From positions 1,297,374 to 1,361,373 of the forward strand of contig NZ_RRCM01000001.1 of the NCBI RefSeq assembly GCF_003862485.1: a stretch of 64,000 nucleotides of DNA, written 5' to 3'. The notes under the pieces were generated by a model. It was not told where the DNA came from. It saw only the letters and a list, made by a program, of their open reading frames with translations, and ran no database searches. This document shows positions 51,360 to 59,745 of this stretch, piece after piece. The DNA comes from Lachnoanaerobaculum orale. GTDB lineage: Bacteria > Bacillota > Clostridia > Lachnospirales > Lachnospiraceae. The translations under genes and the position numbers were made by a program. Within the stretch, counting starts at the first letter, position 1. Every line of letters starts with the position of its first letter.

Positions 51360-52415
51360 CTACACACCCGTCTCATGCATCCTCTTATGCTCCACACTGT
51401 TTATATAATCATCATGACTGTGAGAATGTTTTTCTTCTGAAACCAAATGAGAGTGAGTATGCTCATGCTTAATTACATGCTTATGTGTTGAGCCGTTATG
51501 TGTATGAACAATCGTATGTATATGGTAATGAATATGATTTTTTAACATCGTATCATATACAACAATCACGCTTCCGATTATCATAAATATAAGTCCGATA
51601 AAATAAACTTCTGTCAATCTGTCACCGTCTACAACAAATGATAAGAATGTACCTATAAAAGGAGCTATTGCATAGTATGCACTTGTTTTGGCGGCACCCA
51701 AATCTCTCTGTGCCCTGATATATAAAAATATACTGAGACCATATGCCACAAACCCAAGCAACATTGAAATCAAAATATATTTTATATCAGGTATCCTCTC
51801 CCCAAGTATTATTGCAATTATAAATGAACCTGTACCTGAAAATATCCCTTTTAATATCACTATCTCATAAGTACTCTTATTTGAAATCATTCTTGTACAG
51901 TTGTTTTCAAGCCCCCAACAACATGTTGCAAGTATTACAAACAATGAGCCCAAAGAGAATTTAAAACTTCCGCTTCCTTCAAATGATAGAACTATGCTTG
52001 ATAATGTAATAAATCCTATGGCAATCCACAGCCTTGATGTTACAACCTCTTTGAATATCAAAAGAGCGATAAGTGTGGTCGCTACGATTTCAAAATTTCC
52101 AAGTAATGATGCATTTGAGGCCGAACCTATATTTATTCCGATCATTAAAAATATAGGTGCCAAAATATCAAGAACAATCATCCCTAGAGTATATGGCAAG
52201 TCTGTCTTTGACAGCTTTTCAATATTCTTCTCTCTTTTTGAATTAAGCAGATACATTATACCTACACCGATTCCGGCTCCCATATACAAAAATGAAGCCA
52301 TAAATGTCGGTGTGACATTTTTTAAGAGTACTTTAGAAAAAGGAGTATTTATCGCATAGAATGTTGCCGCAAGTAATGCCATTATTACAGCCATACTTTT
52401 TTTGCTCTTATTCAT
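51360..52415 (-). CDS. EamA/DMT-family transporter with His-rich C-terminal tail
   Basis: 351 residues. Ten membrane segments in two EamA repeats (about 10-290): AATFYAINTPFSKVLLKNVT opens the first, TCCWGLENNCTRMIS the second. The last 55 residues are soluble and rich in histidine: HYHIHTIVHTHNGSTHKH, then HEHTHSHLVSEEKHSHSHDD. The tail would bind a transition metal such as Ni, Co or Zn, unusual for EamA carriers, so it may be a metal or metal-linked metabolite exporter; the substrate is not known. It follows the PF06541 gene by 4 bases. Confidence 0.87.
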   Translation of the reverse strand: MNKSKKSMAVIMALLAATFYAINTPFSKVLLKNVTPTFMASFLYMGAGIGVGIMYLLNSKREKNIEKLSKTDLPYTLGMIVLDILAPIFLMIGINIGSASNASLLGNFEIVATTLIALLIFKEVVTSRLWIAIGFITLSSIVLSFEGSGSFKFSLGSLFVILATCCWGLENNCTRMISNKSTYEIVILKGIFSGTGSFIIAIILGERIPDIKYILISMLLGFVAYGLSIFLYIRAQRDLGAAKTSAYYAIAPFIGTFLSFVVDGDRLTEVYFIGLIFMIIGSVIVVYDTMLKNHIHYHIHTIVHTHNGSTHKHVIKHEHTHSHLVSEEKHSHSHDDYINSVEHKRMHETGV

Positions 52416-52419
52416 ATAT

Positions 52420-53751
52420 CTACTCCTCCAAAAAATTCATATTCGGCCAAAGCTTTCTTACCGCTTCATTCGGATACTCATTGTCTATAAACTGCTCTAT
52501 TACATTCCTTGCTTCAGGATGTTTTTTTCTGTCTGTAGTCCTTATCATCACCATTGAAGTGACCGTTCCGTTGCAGATAAAAAACAGTGCTATAACAACT
52601 GCAAGGACTGAACCTGTGACAGGTGGAATTTTCTCTATAAACTTTGAAAAAGGAGGGTATATAAATTTAAACCATACCAAAGCCACTATGCCCCAAAAGA
52701 ACATAAACAAAAGATTTGTTCTGCCGTCAATATTAAAAGGCATATGTGAATAGTCCCAAAACTTCATACCGAAGAATACTTCAGTAAATACGGAGCACAA
52801 GTATTCAAATACTCCTCCAAAAAAGAAGCCTGATATAAATATAGACAGATTATTCTGCCTTTTTACTTTTGAAAGTGCTAAGGTAAGTATTACCGCACCA
52901 AGTCCCCACACAAGGCTGAAAGGTCCGAGTACAAAGCTTGAGCGTCTCATAAGTTCATGGCCTACAATAAGTACATATATGGTTTCTACGATATCTCCGA
53001 TAAGTGAGGATATAAACAGCACCCAAATAAGCTTAGCGGCATTTATTCCTCTTGCAAATATAATGCCCTGTTCTTCAAGTAATTTATCAGCATCTGAAAT
53101 ACCTTTATTGCTGTCTTCAAAATCATCTGATAAAAGACTTGGGTAAATCTTATAAATTCTCTTCCAGATGTTTTTTGAAATCCATTCTCCAAAAGTATTT
53201 TTTCTCTTGGCTATATTGCTGTCCATACTTTGCATAGGGTATTTTCTGACAAAAATATATGTAAATACAATATCCGAAATTAAAAGCAGTAAAAGAACAA
53301 GGGCAATTATATTTACTATTATTCTTGGAATCAGCGATACCAAAGAAAATATAATAGGCTGTAAAGTTTTTAAACAGGTAAAACATACGGCTATTATAAT
53401 AATCGCATTTATTAAACTAATCTTCAGGCTCTTACCATATCCCAACCTTTCAGGGCTTATTTCCTTTTTTAAAAGAAGCCTTTGTGAGAAAAACAATCCC
53501 AGCTTATCCAGTATAAAATAATCTATAAAAGCCATCATAAGCATTCCGTAATAGCTGACATTTTTCCCTGATGATACTATTATCATCAAAGTCATAATCA
53601 AGGCAGGACATATAAGAATCGGAATATTTAAAACACCTGTATTTATATACTTTTGTTCTTTTAAACTGTATATAACCGTATTCAGTACCCAAGCCAAAAG
53701 CCCGTATATAAAGAAATATATAATTAAGTCCGCACCGCCAAATAACTTCAT
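52420..53751 (-). CDS. PF06541-like (ABC_trans_CmpB, COG4905) membrane protein
   Basis: 443 residues with about ten membrane segments. FIYGLLAWVLNTVIYSLKEQ and RSSFVLGPFSLVWGLGAVIL, FGGVFEYLCSVFTEVFFGMK and FWDYSHMPFNIDGRTNLLFM are characteristic of the COG4905 family, of unknown function despite its ABC-permease label. The family block appears at the N-terminus in part and again in the C-terminal half, so this is a longer, two-block member. It lies 7 bases after the YjbR-MGMT gene. Confidence 0.8.
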   Translation of the reverse strand: MKLFGGADLIIYFFIYGLLAWVLNTVIYSLKEQKYINTGVLNIPILICPALIMTLMIIVSSGKNVSYYGMLMMAFIDYFILDKLGLFFSQRLLLKKEISPERLGYGKSLKISLINAIIIIAVCFTCLKTLQPIIFSLVSLIPRIIVNIIALVLLLLLISDIVFTYIFVRKYPMQSMDSNIAKRKNTFGEWISKNIWKRIYKIYPSLLSDDFEDSNKGISDADKLLEEQGIIFARGINAAKLIWVLFISSLIGDIVETIYVLIVGHELMRRSSFVLGPFSLVWGLGAVILTLALSKVKRQNNLSIFISGFFFGGVFEYLCSVFTEVFFGMKFWDYSHMPFNIDGRTNLLFMFFWGIVALVWFKFIYPPFSKFIEKIPPVTGSVLAVVIALFFICNGTVTSMVMIRTTDRKKHPEARNVIEQFIDNEYPNEAVRKLWPNMNFLEE

Positions 53752-53758
53752 AAGACTC

Positions 53759-54382
53759 CTATTCTAAACCATACTTTGATAAATCCACTTTATTATCTTT
53801 AACTTCTATTCCCTCAGCCTCTAAAAGCTTTCTCTGTTCGCCCATTCCTCCAAAGGCAAACTCAGGTGCAAGCTCACCTTTTGAATTGACTACACGAAAG
53901 CAAGGGATATTGTCAGGATCGGGATTTTTATGAAGAGCATTTCCTACCGCTCTTGACATCTTTTTATTCCCCGCCATCTCTGCCACCTTGCCATAAGTTG
54001 CCACACGGCCTTTCGGTATTTTCTTTACCGCCTCATATATTCTTTTTGTAGGTGAATCCGTTACCAAATCATAGCTTTCAGCAATCATCCTCTTTATATC
54101 ATCTTCCTTTATACTGCCGTCAAGTATTATTGTATTCCAATGCTCCTTATTCTGATGATACCCGGGAATGACTGAAGCATATGTACTTCTCCAAAAGTCT
54201 CTCCAAGCAGGGTCAACTTTTACATTTAAATTTACAAAACCGTCTCTTTCATAAATACAAAGAAAGGCCTTCTTGCTTCCTTTTATTCTAAGAAGTTTCC
54301 AATCAGCCTTTCTAAACGGAGTATCAATATATGTATTTTTAAACGAAAGTCCGAAGCTTACAGCCTCCTCTATAGTCGTCAT
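53759..54382 (-). CDS. YjbR/MmcQ domain fused to MGMT-like DNA alkyltransferase domain
   Basis: 207 residues. Residues 1-105 are a YjbR/MmcQ (CyaY-like) domain: FKNTYIDTPFRKADWKLLRI and VIPGYHQNKEHWNTIILDGS. Residues 112-195 are an MGMT/Ogt DNA-binding domain: PKGRVATYGKVAEMAG, SRAVGNALHKNPDPDNIP and CFRVVNSKGEL. The acceptor Cys is present but the usual His after it is Phe. It would take alkyl groups off DNA or act as an alkyltransferase-like sensor. Amt lies 22 bases upstream, so the transcript may run amt to eamA. Confidence 0.88.
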   Translation of the reverse strand: MTTIEEAVSFGLSFKNTYIDTPFRKADWKLLRIKGSKKAFLCIYERDGFVNLNVKVDPAWRDFWRSTYASVIPGYHQNKEHWNTIILDGSIKEDDIKRMIAESYDLVTDSPTKRIYEAVKKIPKGRVATYGKVAEMAGNKKMSRAVGNALHKNPDPDNIPCFRVVNSKGELAPEFAFGGMGEQRKLLEAEGIEVKDNKVDLSKYGLE

Positions 54383-54404
54383 ATATACCCCTTTATAATA
54401 TTAT

Positions 54405-55613
54405 TTAAAACATATCATAAGAATTTTCATCAAGTAATGCACTGTCAAGTCCTTCTTGAACCTGCTTATCTAAAGGTTTTATATCCATGCATTTTCCAAG
54501 TACCTTAAGTATAATTACGGTAAGTATAAATGAGTACACAGCAATAAATATAACTGACAAAGTCTGTACCAAAAACTGATGTACACTGCCGCTTACTCCG
54601 TTTACAGACTTGCTTGCAAAAATACCTGTAAGAATAATTCCGCTAAATCCGCCTATTCCGTGAACTCCCCAAACTCCAAGTGCATCGTCCCATCCTTTTT
54701 TCTCTTGGAATGACAGGGCTATATTGCAGATGATTCCTGCAAGTAATCCTATAACTATTGCAGATCTCATATTCACATATCCTGCTGCAGGGGTTATTGT
54801 GGCAAGTCCTGCAACGGAACCTGTAAGTACATCTACAAAGTTTACTTTTTTTCTTACAATCTGTGCATATATACACCATGAAACCATTCCTGCCGCAAGT
54901 CCGATTGCGGTATTTACAAATGCTGTAGCAGCCAAAACACCTGCCTGCAATGCACCGCCTGCATTAAATCCGAACCACCCGAACCACAAAAGTCCGGTTC
55001 CTTCAGCAGCCGCCATAAGATTGCTTGGTGACATCTCTCTGTTTTCGATATTTCTCTTTCCCAAGAAAAGTACAGCTGCCAATGCCGCAAATCCGGCTGT
55101 GGTATGGATTACCGCACCTCCTGCAAAGTCTACAAAGCCGAGACTTGCCAAAAATCCCTGTCCCCATACCCAGTGGCAAACGGGAACATATACCAAAATT
55201 GTCCAAAAAATCAAAAGACCTATATATCCCTTCATATTAAGTCTTTCCGCAAATGCACCGCTCATTAACGGCACTGTAATAACACAAAACATCATTTGGT
55301 ATGCAAAGAAAAGTGCAAAAGGAATTGATGCGGCATATACTCCGCTCGGCACAAAGTCTATATGACTGAATGCAAAATAGTCTGTAATATTACCGATTAT
55401 TCCATGAATATCCTTGCCGAATGCAAGTCCGAATCCTCCAAAAATCCACAGCATAGTAATTATACCCATAGATATAAAGGATTGTAACATCATGTACAAA
55501 ACATTTCTCTTTCTTGCCAATCCTCCGTAAAAAAATGCAAGTCCGGGCGTCATAAGGCAAACCATTGCGGTTGCCAGCATCATAAACGCTGTATCTCCGT
55601 TATTGATAGTCAT
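54405..55613 (-). CDS. amt: Ammonium transporter
   Basis: 402 residues with 11 membrane helices. It opens DTAFMMLATAMVCLMTPGLA, and contains CHWVWGQGFLASLGFVDFAG and GGAVIHTTAGFAALAAV (the twin-His pore region), then WGVHGIGGFSGIILTGIFA. These are the Amt/MEP signatures. It lets NH4+/NH3 across the membrane. No glnK gene is next to it, though PII proteins usually accompany amt. AGGAGG-like site before the ATG. Confidence 0.95.
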   Translation of the reverse strand: MTINNGDTAFMMLATAMVCLMTPGLAFFYGGLARKRNVLYMMLQSFISMGIITMLWIFGGFGLAFGKDIHGIIGNITDYFAFSHIDFVPSGVYAASIPFALFFAYQMMFCVITVPLMSGAFAERLNMKGYIGLLIFWTILVYVPVCHWVWGQGFLASLGFVDFAGGAVIHTTAGFAALAAVLFLGKRNIENREMSPSNLMAAAEGTGLLWFGWFGFNAGGALQAGVLAATAFVNTAIGLAAGMVSWCIYAQIVRKKVNFVDVLTGSVAGLATITPAAGYVNMRSAIVIGLLAGIICNIALSFQEKKGWDDALGVWGVHGIGGFSGIILTGIFASKSVNGVSGSVHQFLVQTLSVIFIAVYSFILTVIILKVLGKCMDIKPLDKQVQEGLDSALLDENSYDMF

Positions 55614-55733
55614 AATATACCTCCATAAACTACAATATTCCTCTATTTTATCTTATTAAAAGTAAATGTGAATACACAACAGTCAACTTCGTCATAATAA
55701 CCTAAAATATGAAGTATTATTTAATAAGTATAA

Positions 55734-56423
55734 TCATTTTTTTATTTTCAGACTCTTTAAATATTCTTTTTTCTCATCACTGATTCTAAGACTTTCTACC
55801 GCCTTTTGTATAGCCTTATTATGGGTCCATATTTCAAGGCTCCTTTTTTCAATAAAGGGAAGTATTCTCTCATACTGCTTTGCCAGTGCCGTTGCAAAAT
55901 ACCAGGCAATCATCATATTTACATAGTATTCATCGGACCTTATATTTGAAACTGTCTCGAGGTAACTTATATCAAAATCCTCATCTAGGAAATGTTCCAT
56001 AAGCATACCGATACCGAATCTAACAGTATATACTTTATCAGATTCCAGCCATTCTTTTATATATGCAATCAACTCCTTATGATTTTTTTTAAATACTTTC
56101 GGTGAGAGCTGGTCACAAGTTGCCCAGTTATCTACATAAGGTAAAAATTCATTCACTTTATCAACGCAGCTCTTAAAATCCTTTATTTCAGATACAATAA
56201 ATGCATGGAGCTGATTCTCATCAAAATATTTATGTGGTAATGAATGCAAAAATTCTTCGATATCTTCTCTTTTAGCAAGTTGCTTGGCATACTTTCTAAG
56301 TTCAGGTGTTCTTACCCCTATAAAAAGACTCTTATTAACTGTAGGTATCAACTTACTGTTAAAATCTCTGTAATCCATATCCTGCATTTTAAACAATTCC
56401 GCTCTTATCTCATTTAAGTTCAT
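55734..56423 (-). CDS. AlkD-like DNA alkylation repair protein
   Basis: 229 residues made of HEAT-like helix pairs. FIGVRTPELRKYAKQLAKRE, YVDNWATCDQLSPKVFKKNH and VRFGIGMLMEHFLDED are the AlkD-family landmarks; the aromatic and acidic residues (W-x-x-C-D) line the base-release site. It would remove alkylated bases such as 7-methylguanine. Short (AlkD is about 235), complete. Divergent from msrAB. Confidence 0.9.
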   Translation of the reverse strand: MNLNEIRAELFKMQDMDYRDFNSKLIPTVNKSLFIGVRTPELRKYAKQLAKREDIEEFLHSLPHKYFDENQLHAFIVSEIKDFKSCVDKVNEFLPYVDNWATCDQLSPKVFKKNHKELIAYIKEWLESDKVYTVRFGIGMLMEHFLDEDFDISYLETVSNIRSDEYYVNMMIAWYFATALAKQYERILPFIEKRSLEIWTHNKAIQKAVESLRISDEKKEYLKSLKIKK

Positions 56424-56541
56424 ATAAGACTCCTTTTAAATCCAAAGTTTTACCGATTCTTTACCTCATAAGTCGTATTATAATCTATATTACAACCAAT
56501 TCCAATATGGTTGCATTTTAATATAACAGGAGGGAATAGAT

Positions 56542-57672
56542 ATGAGTCAAAACAAATTATTTTTGATAATACCGATATTTATTGTTGCAGTAAGTTTATA
56601 TGTATTTACTGCGGGTTTGAAAAAGAAAGAAGAAAATTTTCCAAATGATGAAACCACACAATATTCCGGTAAAGTAAGTAATATATCTCAATCCGGTAAT
56701 CTAAAAGAGATCTATCTTGCAGGTGGTTGCTTTTGGGGGCTTGAAGCCTATATGCAAAAGATAGATGGTGTTGAGGATGCTGTCAGCGGATATGCAAACG
56801 GTAAAACCCAAAATCCGAAGTACCAAGATCTTCATACAAGCGGTCATGCTGAAACTGTAAAAGTAATGTATAATTCCGATATAGTAAGCCTTGAAGATCT
56901 TCTGGAGTATTACCTTCGTGTAGTAGATCCTGTAAGTGTAAATAAACAGGGAAATGATACAGGTACTCAGTATAGAACCGGAGTATATTATACAAATGAA
57001 GAAGATAAAACTATAATAGAAAAGATTCTGGCAGCTGAACAAACTAAATATGACAAACCTATCGCAATAGAGGTTTTACCTTTAGCTCAATTCTTTGATG
57101 CTGAAGATTATCATCAGGATTACCTTGCTAAAAACCCCGGTGGATACTGTCATATAGACTTATCTCTTGCAGATAAACCATTGGATAAGAAAACTGAAAC
57201 CCAAACTAAGGAGCCAAAAATAGATATTTACAAATATCCAAGACCTTCAGATTATGAACTCAAAAAACAGCTTACAGATGAGCAATACCAAGTTGCTATT
57301 AACAGTGATACTGAAAGACCTTTTGCAAATGAATATTGGAACAATTTTGAAAAGGGAATTTATGTAGATATTACAACAAAGGAACCACTCTTTGTCTCAA
57401 CAGACAAGTTTGAATCAGGTTGCGGTTGGCCAAGTTTTTCAAAACCTATAAATGAGGATGTAGTAAAATACAGTGAAGATGACAGCTTCAATATGAACAG
57501 AACTGAGGTAAGAAGCCGGAGCGGTGATACACATTTAGGTCATGTTTTTGATGACGGTCCTAAAGAATCAGGTGGCAAAAGATACTGTATCAACAGTGCA
57601 TCTCTTGAATTTATTCCATATGAAAAAATGGATGAACGAGGATATGGATACTTAAAATATCTGCTTGAATAA
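56542..57672 (+). CDS. msrAB: Membrane-anchored MsrA-MsrB methionine sulfoxide reductase
   Basis: 376 residues. An uncleaved N-terminal helix ([20 protein letters not shown]) anchors it outside. MsrA (about 50-205) has the catalytic Cys in [14 protein letters not shown] and [11 protein letters not shown]. MsrB (about 235-370) has [24 protein letters not shown] and the catalytic Cys in [11 protein letters not shown]. It repairs both S and R methionine sulfoxide in surface proteins. AGGAGGGAA precedes the ATG. A bidirectional terminator follows. The electron donor (usually a thioredoxin-like protein) is not in the neighbourhood. Confidence 0.95.
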   Translation: MSQNKLFLIIPIFIVAVSLYVFTAGLKKKEENFPNDETTQYSGKVSNISQSGNLKEIYLAGGCFWGLEAYMQKIDGVEDAVSGYANGKTQNPKYQDLHTSGHAETVKVMYNSDIVSLEDLLEYYLRVVDPVSVNKQGNDTGTQYRTGVYYTNEEDKTIIEKILAAEQTKYDKPIAIEVLPLAQFFDAEDYHQDYLAKNPGGYCHIDLSLADKPLDKKTETQTKEPKIDIYKYPRPSDYELKKQLTDEQYQVAINSDTERPFANEYWNNFEKGIYVDITTKEPLFVSTDKFESGCGWPSFSKPINEDVVKYSEDDSFNMNRTEVRSRSGDTHLGHVFDDGPKESGGKRYCINSASLEFIPYEKMDERGYGYLKYLLE

Positions 57673-57681
57673 TATATTTTA

Positions 57682-57717
57682 AAGGCTGAGAATACATGTA
57701 AAAATGATCTCAGCCTT
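57682..57717. terminator. Bidirectional terminator after msrAB
   Basis: AAGGCTGAGA (57682-57691) pairs with TCTCAGCCTT (57708-57717) between the convergent msrAB and DUF4375 genes. Confidence 0.85.
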
Positions 57718-57744
57718 ATCTTTACTTATATATTATATATACCA

Positions 57745-58287
57745 TTAGACAATCTTATTATAATATCCCTCAAATACAAACTTATCAGGATGCTCTTTTA
57801 TATATTTCATTTCAAATGTATAGTCATAGTCATACAAATCATATACCACACTGTCGGCCTTATCCAAAAGTTCCTCAAAATGTTCACTCATTTTATCCAT
57901 AGCTTCCCATCGCTCTTCTCTGTCAAATGGAATCTTTCCTCCAAACAGTTCTACAATCTTTTTAAAGTTATCAGCCAGTTCTTCCATGCCGAACTCTTTA
58001 AGTCCGTTTAGGGCATCTTCCCATACTATTCCTGTGGAGTTGTCAAAAAACTGAAAATGTCCTCCGTTATTTACTTCCATAAAATACCATGATATTGCGT
58101 TAAGATATCTTTGCTCCAATGTAAAATTCCCTGCGGAATTTAAGTACTCCTCATATGAACTGTAAATATCTATAGTCCAATATATCGGATCTAAAATATC
58201 CCAAAATTCTTCAATTCTCTCAATATCTTCTGCAGTTATCTTTGCATAAGTTTTACCGGTTCCGGCTTTATTCGTATATTTTTGCAT
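57745..58287 (-). CDS. DUF4375 (DMP19-like) protein
   Basis: 180 residues. The segment YLNAISWYFMEVNNGGHFQF then FDNSTGIVWEDALNGLKEFG is the family core (NGGHFQFF-NS-G). Helical, acidic, no signal or membrane segment. The family resembles DMP19, and its function is unknown. Monocistronic. Confidence 0.85.
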   Translation of the reverse strand: MQKYTNKAGTGKTYAKITAEDIERIEEFWDILDPIYWTIDIYSSYEEYLNSAGNFTLEQRYLNAISWYFMEVNNGGHFQFFDNSTGIVWEDALNGLKEFGMEELADNFKKIVELFGGKIPFDREERWEAMDKMSEHFEELLDKADSVVYDLYDYDYTFEMKYIKEHPDKFVFEGYYNKIV

Positions 58288-58475
58288 AATCTCTCCAATT
58301 TATTTTATAGTACTGATTAACCGGAGGAAATTTGTATTTTTTTTATCCAATATCTCACCATAGACTTAACCGTCAATGACTTCCATATACCACTCTACAA
58401 GTAATTTAATATTTGCCTCCGATAATGTTTTATTACATATCTATATTCTTAAACCAAAAATATTTTTTGTCAATA

Positions 58476-58505
58476 TAAAAAGGTCGGAGAATACTCCCCG
58501 ACCTA
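58476..58505 (-). terminator. Terminator of the flavodiiron operon
   Basis: On minus, GGTCGG (58503-58498) pairs with CCGACC (58487-58482) in a longer stem and runs into TTTTTATA, 20 bases after the stop codon. Confidence 0.85.
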
Positions 58506-58524
58506 AAACTGTAGCAATATCAAA

Positions 58525-59733
58525 TTACTTTTTATTAAATGAAGCAACAAGAGCATCCACCAATGCATCCATATCACTTTCATTGTTCTCTCTGTATGAA
58601 GAGGTTATGTTCACTTCATCATCCAAAATATCCATATGTTTCATCTCTTCAAGCTCTGCCTTCATCAGATTTCCTGAATTAGGTGCCCATGAGCCGTTCT
58701 CAACTATAGCACAAGTTCTCTTTTGTAAATTGAGAGCCTTCAGATCCATAAGGAAGTTGTGCATTGGAGGGAATATTCCAAGATTATACGTAACTGATGC
58801 AAGTACAAGATGGCTATACTTAAATAAATCTGAAACAAGATAGCTTACATGAGTACTTGATACATCATAAAGTCTTGTCTTTGTAATGCCCTTTTCGCAT
58901 AGCTTTCTTGCCAAAACTTCTGCGGCAGCCTCTGTATTTCCATACATTGAAGCATATACTATCATTATACCCTTCTCTTCAGGCTCATAGCTTGCCCAAT
59001 GCATATATTTGTCCAGGATATAAGGAATATCTTTTCTCCAAACCGGACCATGAAGCGGGCAGATATACTTAATAGGCAGTGTAGAAGCCTTCTTTAATAC
59101 CTGTAGAACCTGTGGACCGTACTTTCCAACTATATTTGTATAATATCTTCTGGCATCATCAAGCCATTCTTTATCAAACTCTACTTCATCAGCGAAAAGC
59201 TTTCCGTCAAGTGCTCTGAATGAACCGAAGGCGTCTGCTGAGAAAAGCACTCCGCTTGTAGTATCAAATGTTACCATAGCTTCAGGCCAATGTACCATTG
59301 GAGCCTTTACAAATGCTAAAGTATGTTTTCCAAAACATCTGCTGTCACCTTCTGTAACCTCATCAACCTGCTCAGGTCTGATATTGAATCCGAACTGACG
59401 AAGTATCATTGCAGCTTTCTCTGTTGTAATAATCTTTACATTAGGCCAACGAAGTAAGATCTCCGGAATTGAAGCCGCATGATCAGGCTCTACATGGTTT
59501 ATAAGTAAGAAATCCAGGTTTCTGTCACCTAAAACACCTTCTACATTTTCTAAGAACTGTCTTCCAACTGACCAGTCAGCTGTATCTACCAGAACTGTTT
59601 TTTCATCCATTAAAAGATATGCATTATAAGATACTCCATGATATATAGGATGAATATTTTCAAAAAGACTTAATCTATGGTCATCTCCGCCGACCCAATA
59701 CAAATCATCTGTAACTTTACGGTAATTATACAT
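58525..59733 (-). CDS. Flavodiiron protein (A-type flavoprotein)
   Basis: 402 residues, two domains. The metallo-beta-lactamase-like part carries the diiron ligands: LINHVEPDHAASIPEILLRW (H-x-E-x-D-H), VHWPEAM and PLHGPVWRK. From about 253 comes a flavodoxin domain, IMIVYASMYGNTEAAAEVLA, binding FMN. It reduces O2 or NO to water or N2O, protecting anaerobes. No rubredoxin domain of its own, but the gene 12 bases upstream encodes one at the end of the acyl-CoA dehydrogenase fusion, so the two likely form an electron chain. Confidence 0.95.
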   Translation of the reverse strand: MYNYRKVTDDLYWVGGDDHRLSLFENIHPIYHGVSYNAYLLMDEKTVLVDTADWSVGRQFLENVEGVLGDRNLDFLLINHVEPDHAASIPEILLRWPNVKIITTEKAAMILRQFGFNIRPEQVDEVTEGDSRCFGKHTLAFVKAPMVHWPEAMVTFDTTSGVLFSADAFGSFRALDGKLFADEVEFDKEWLDDARRYYTNIVGKYGPQVLQVLKKASTLPIKYICPLHGPVWRKDIPYILDKYMHWASYEPEEKGIMIVYASMYGNTEAAAEVLARKLCEKGITKTRLYDVSSTHVSYLVSDLFKYSHLVLASVTYNLGIFPPMHNFLMDLKALNLQKRTCAIVENGSWAPNSGNLMKAELEEMKHMDILDDEVNITSSYRENNESDMDALVDALVASFNKK

Positions 59734-59745
59734 ACTCTCCTCCTA

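Noticed and set aside
54724-55365. Open plus-strand frame of 213 codons opposite amt
   Set aside because: The protein is low-complexity (Pro, Ala, Ile) and mirrors the codon pattern of amt; no ribosome site or conserved motif.
54405-55613. Regulated amt-glnK unit
   Set aside because: No PII-like gene flanks amt; the neighbour is the YjbR-MGMT gene.
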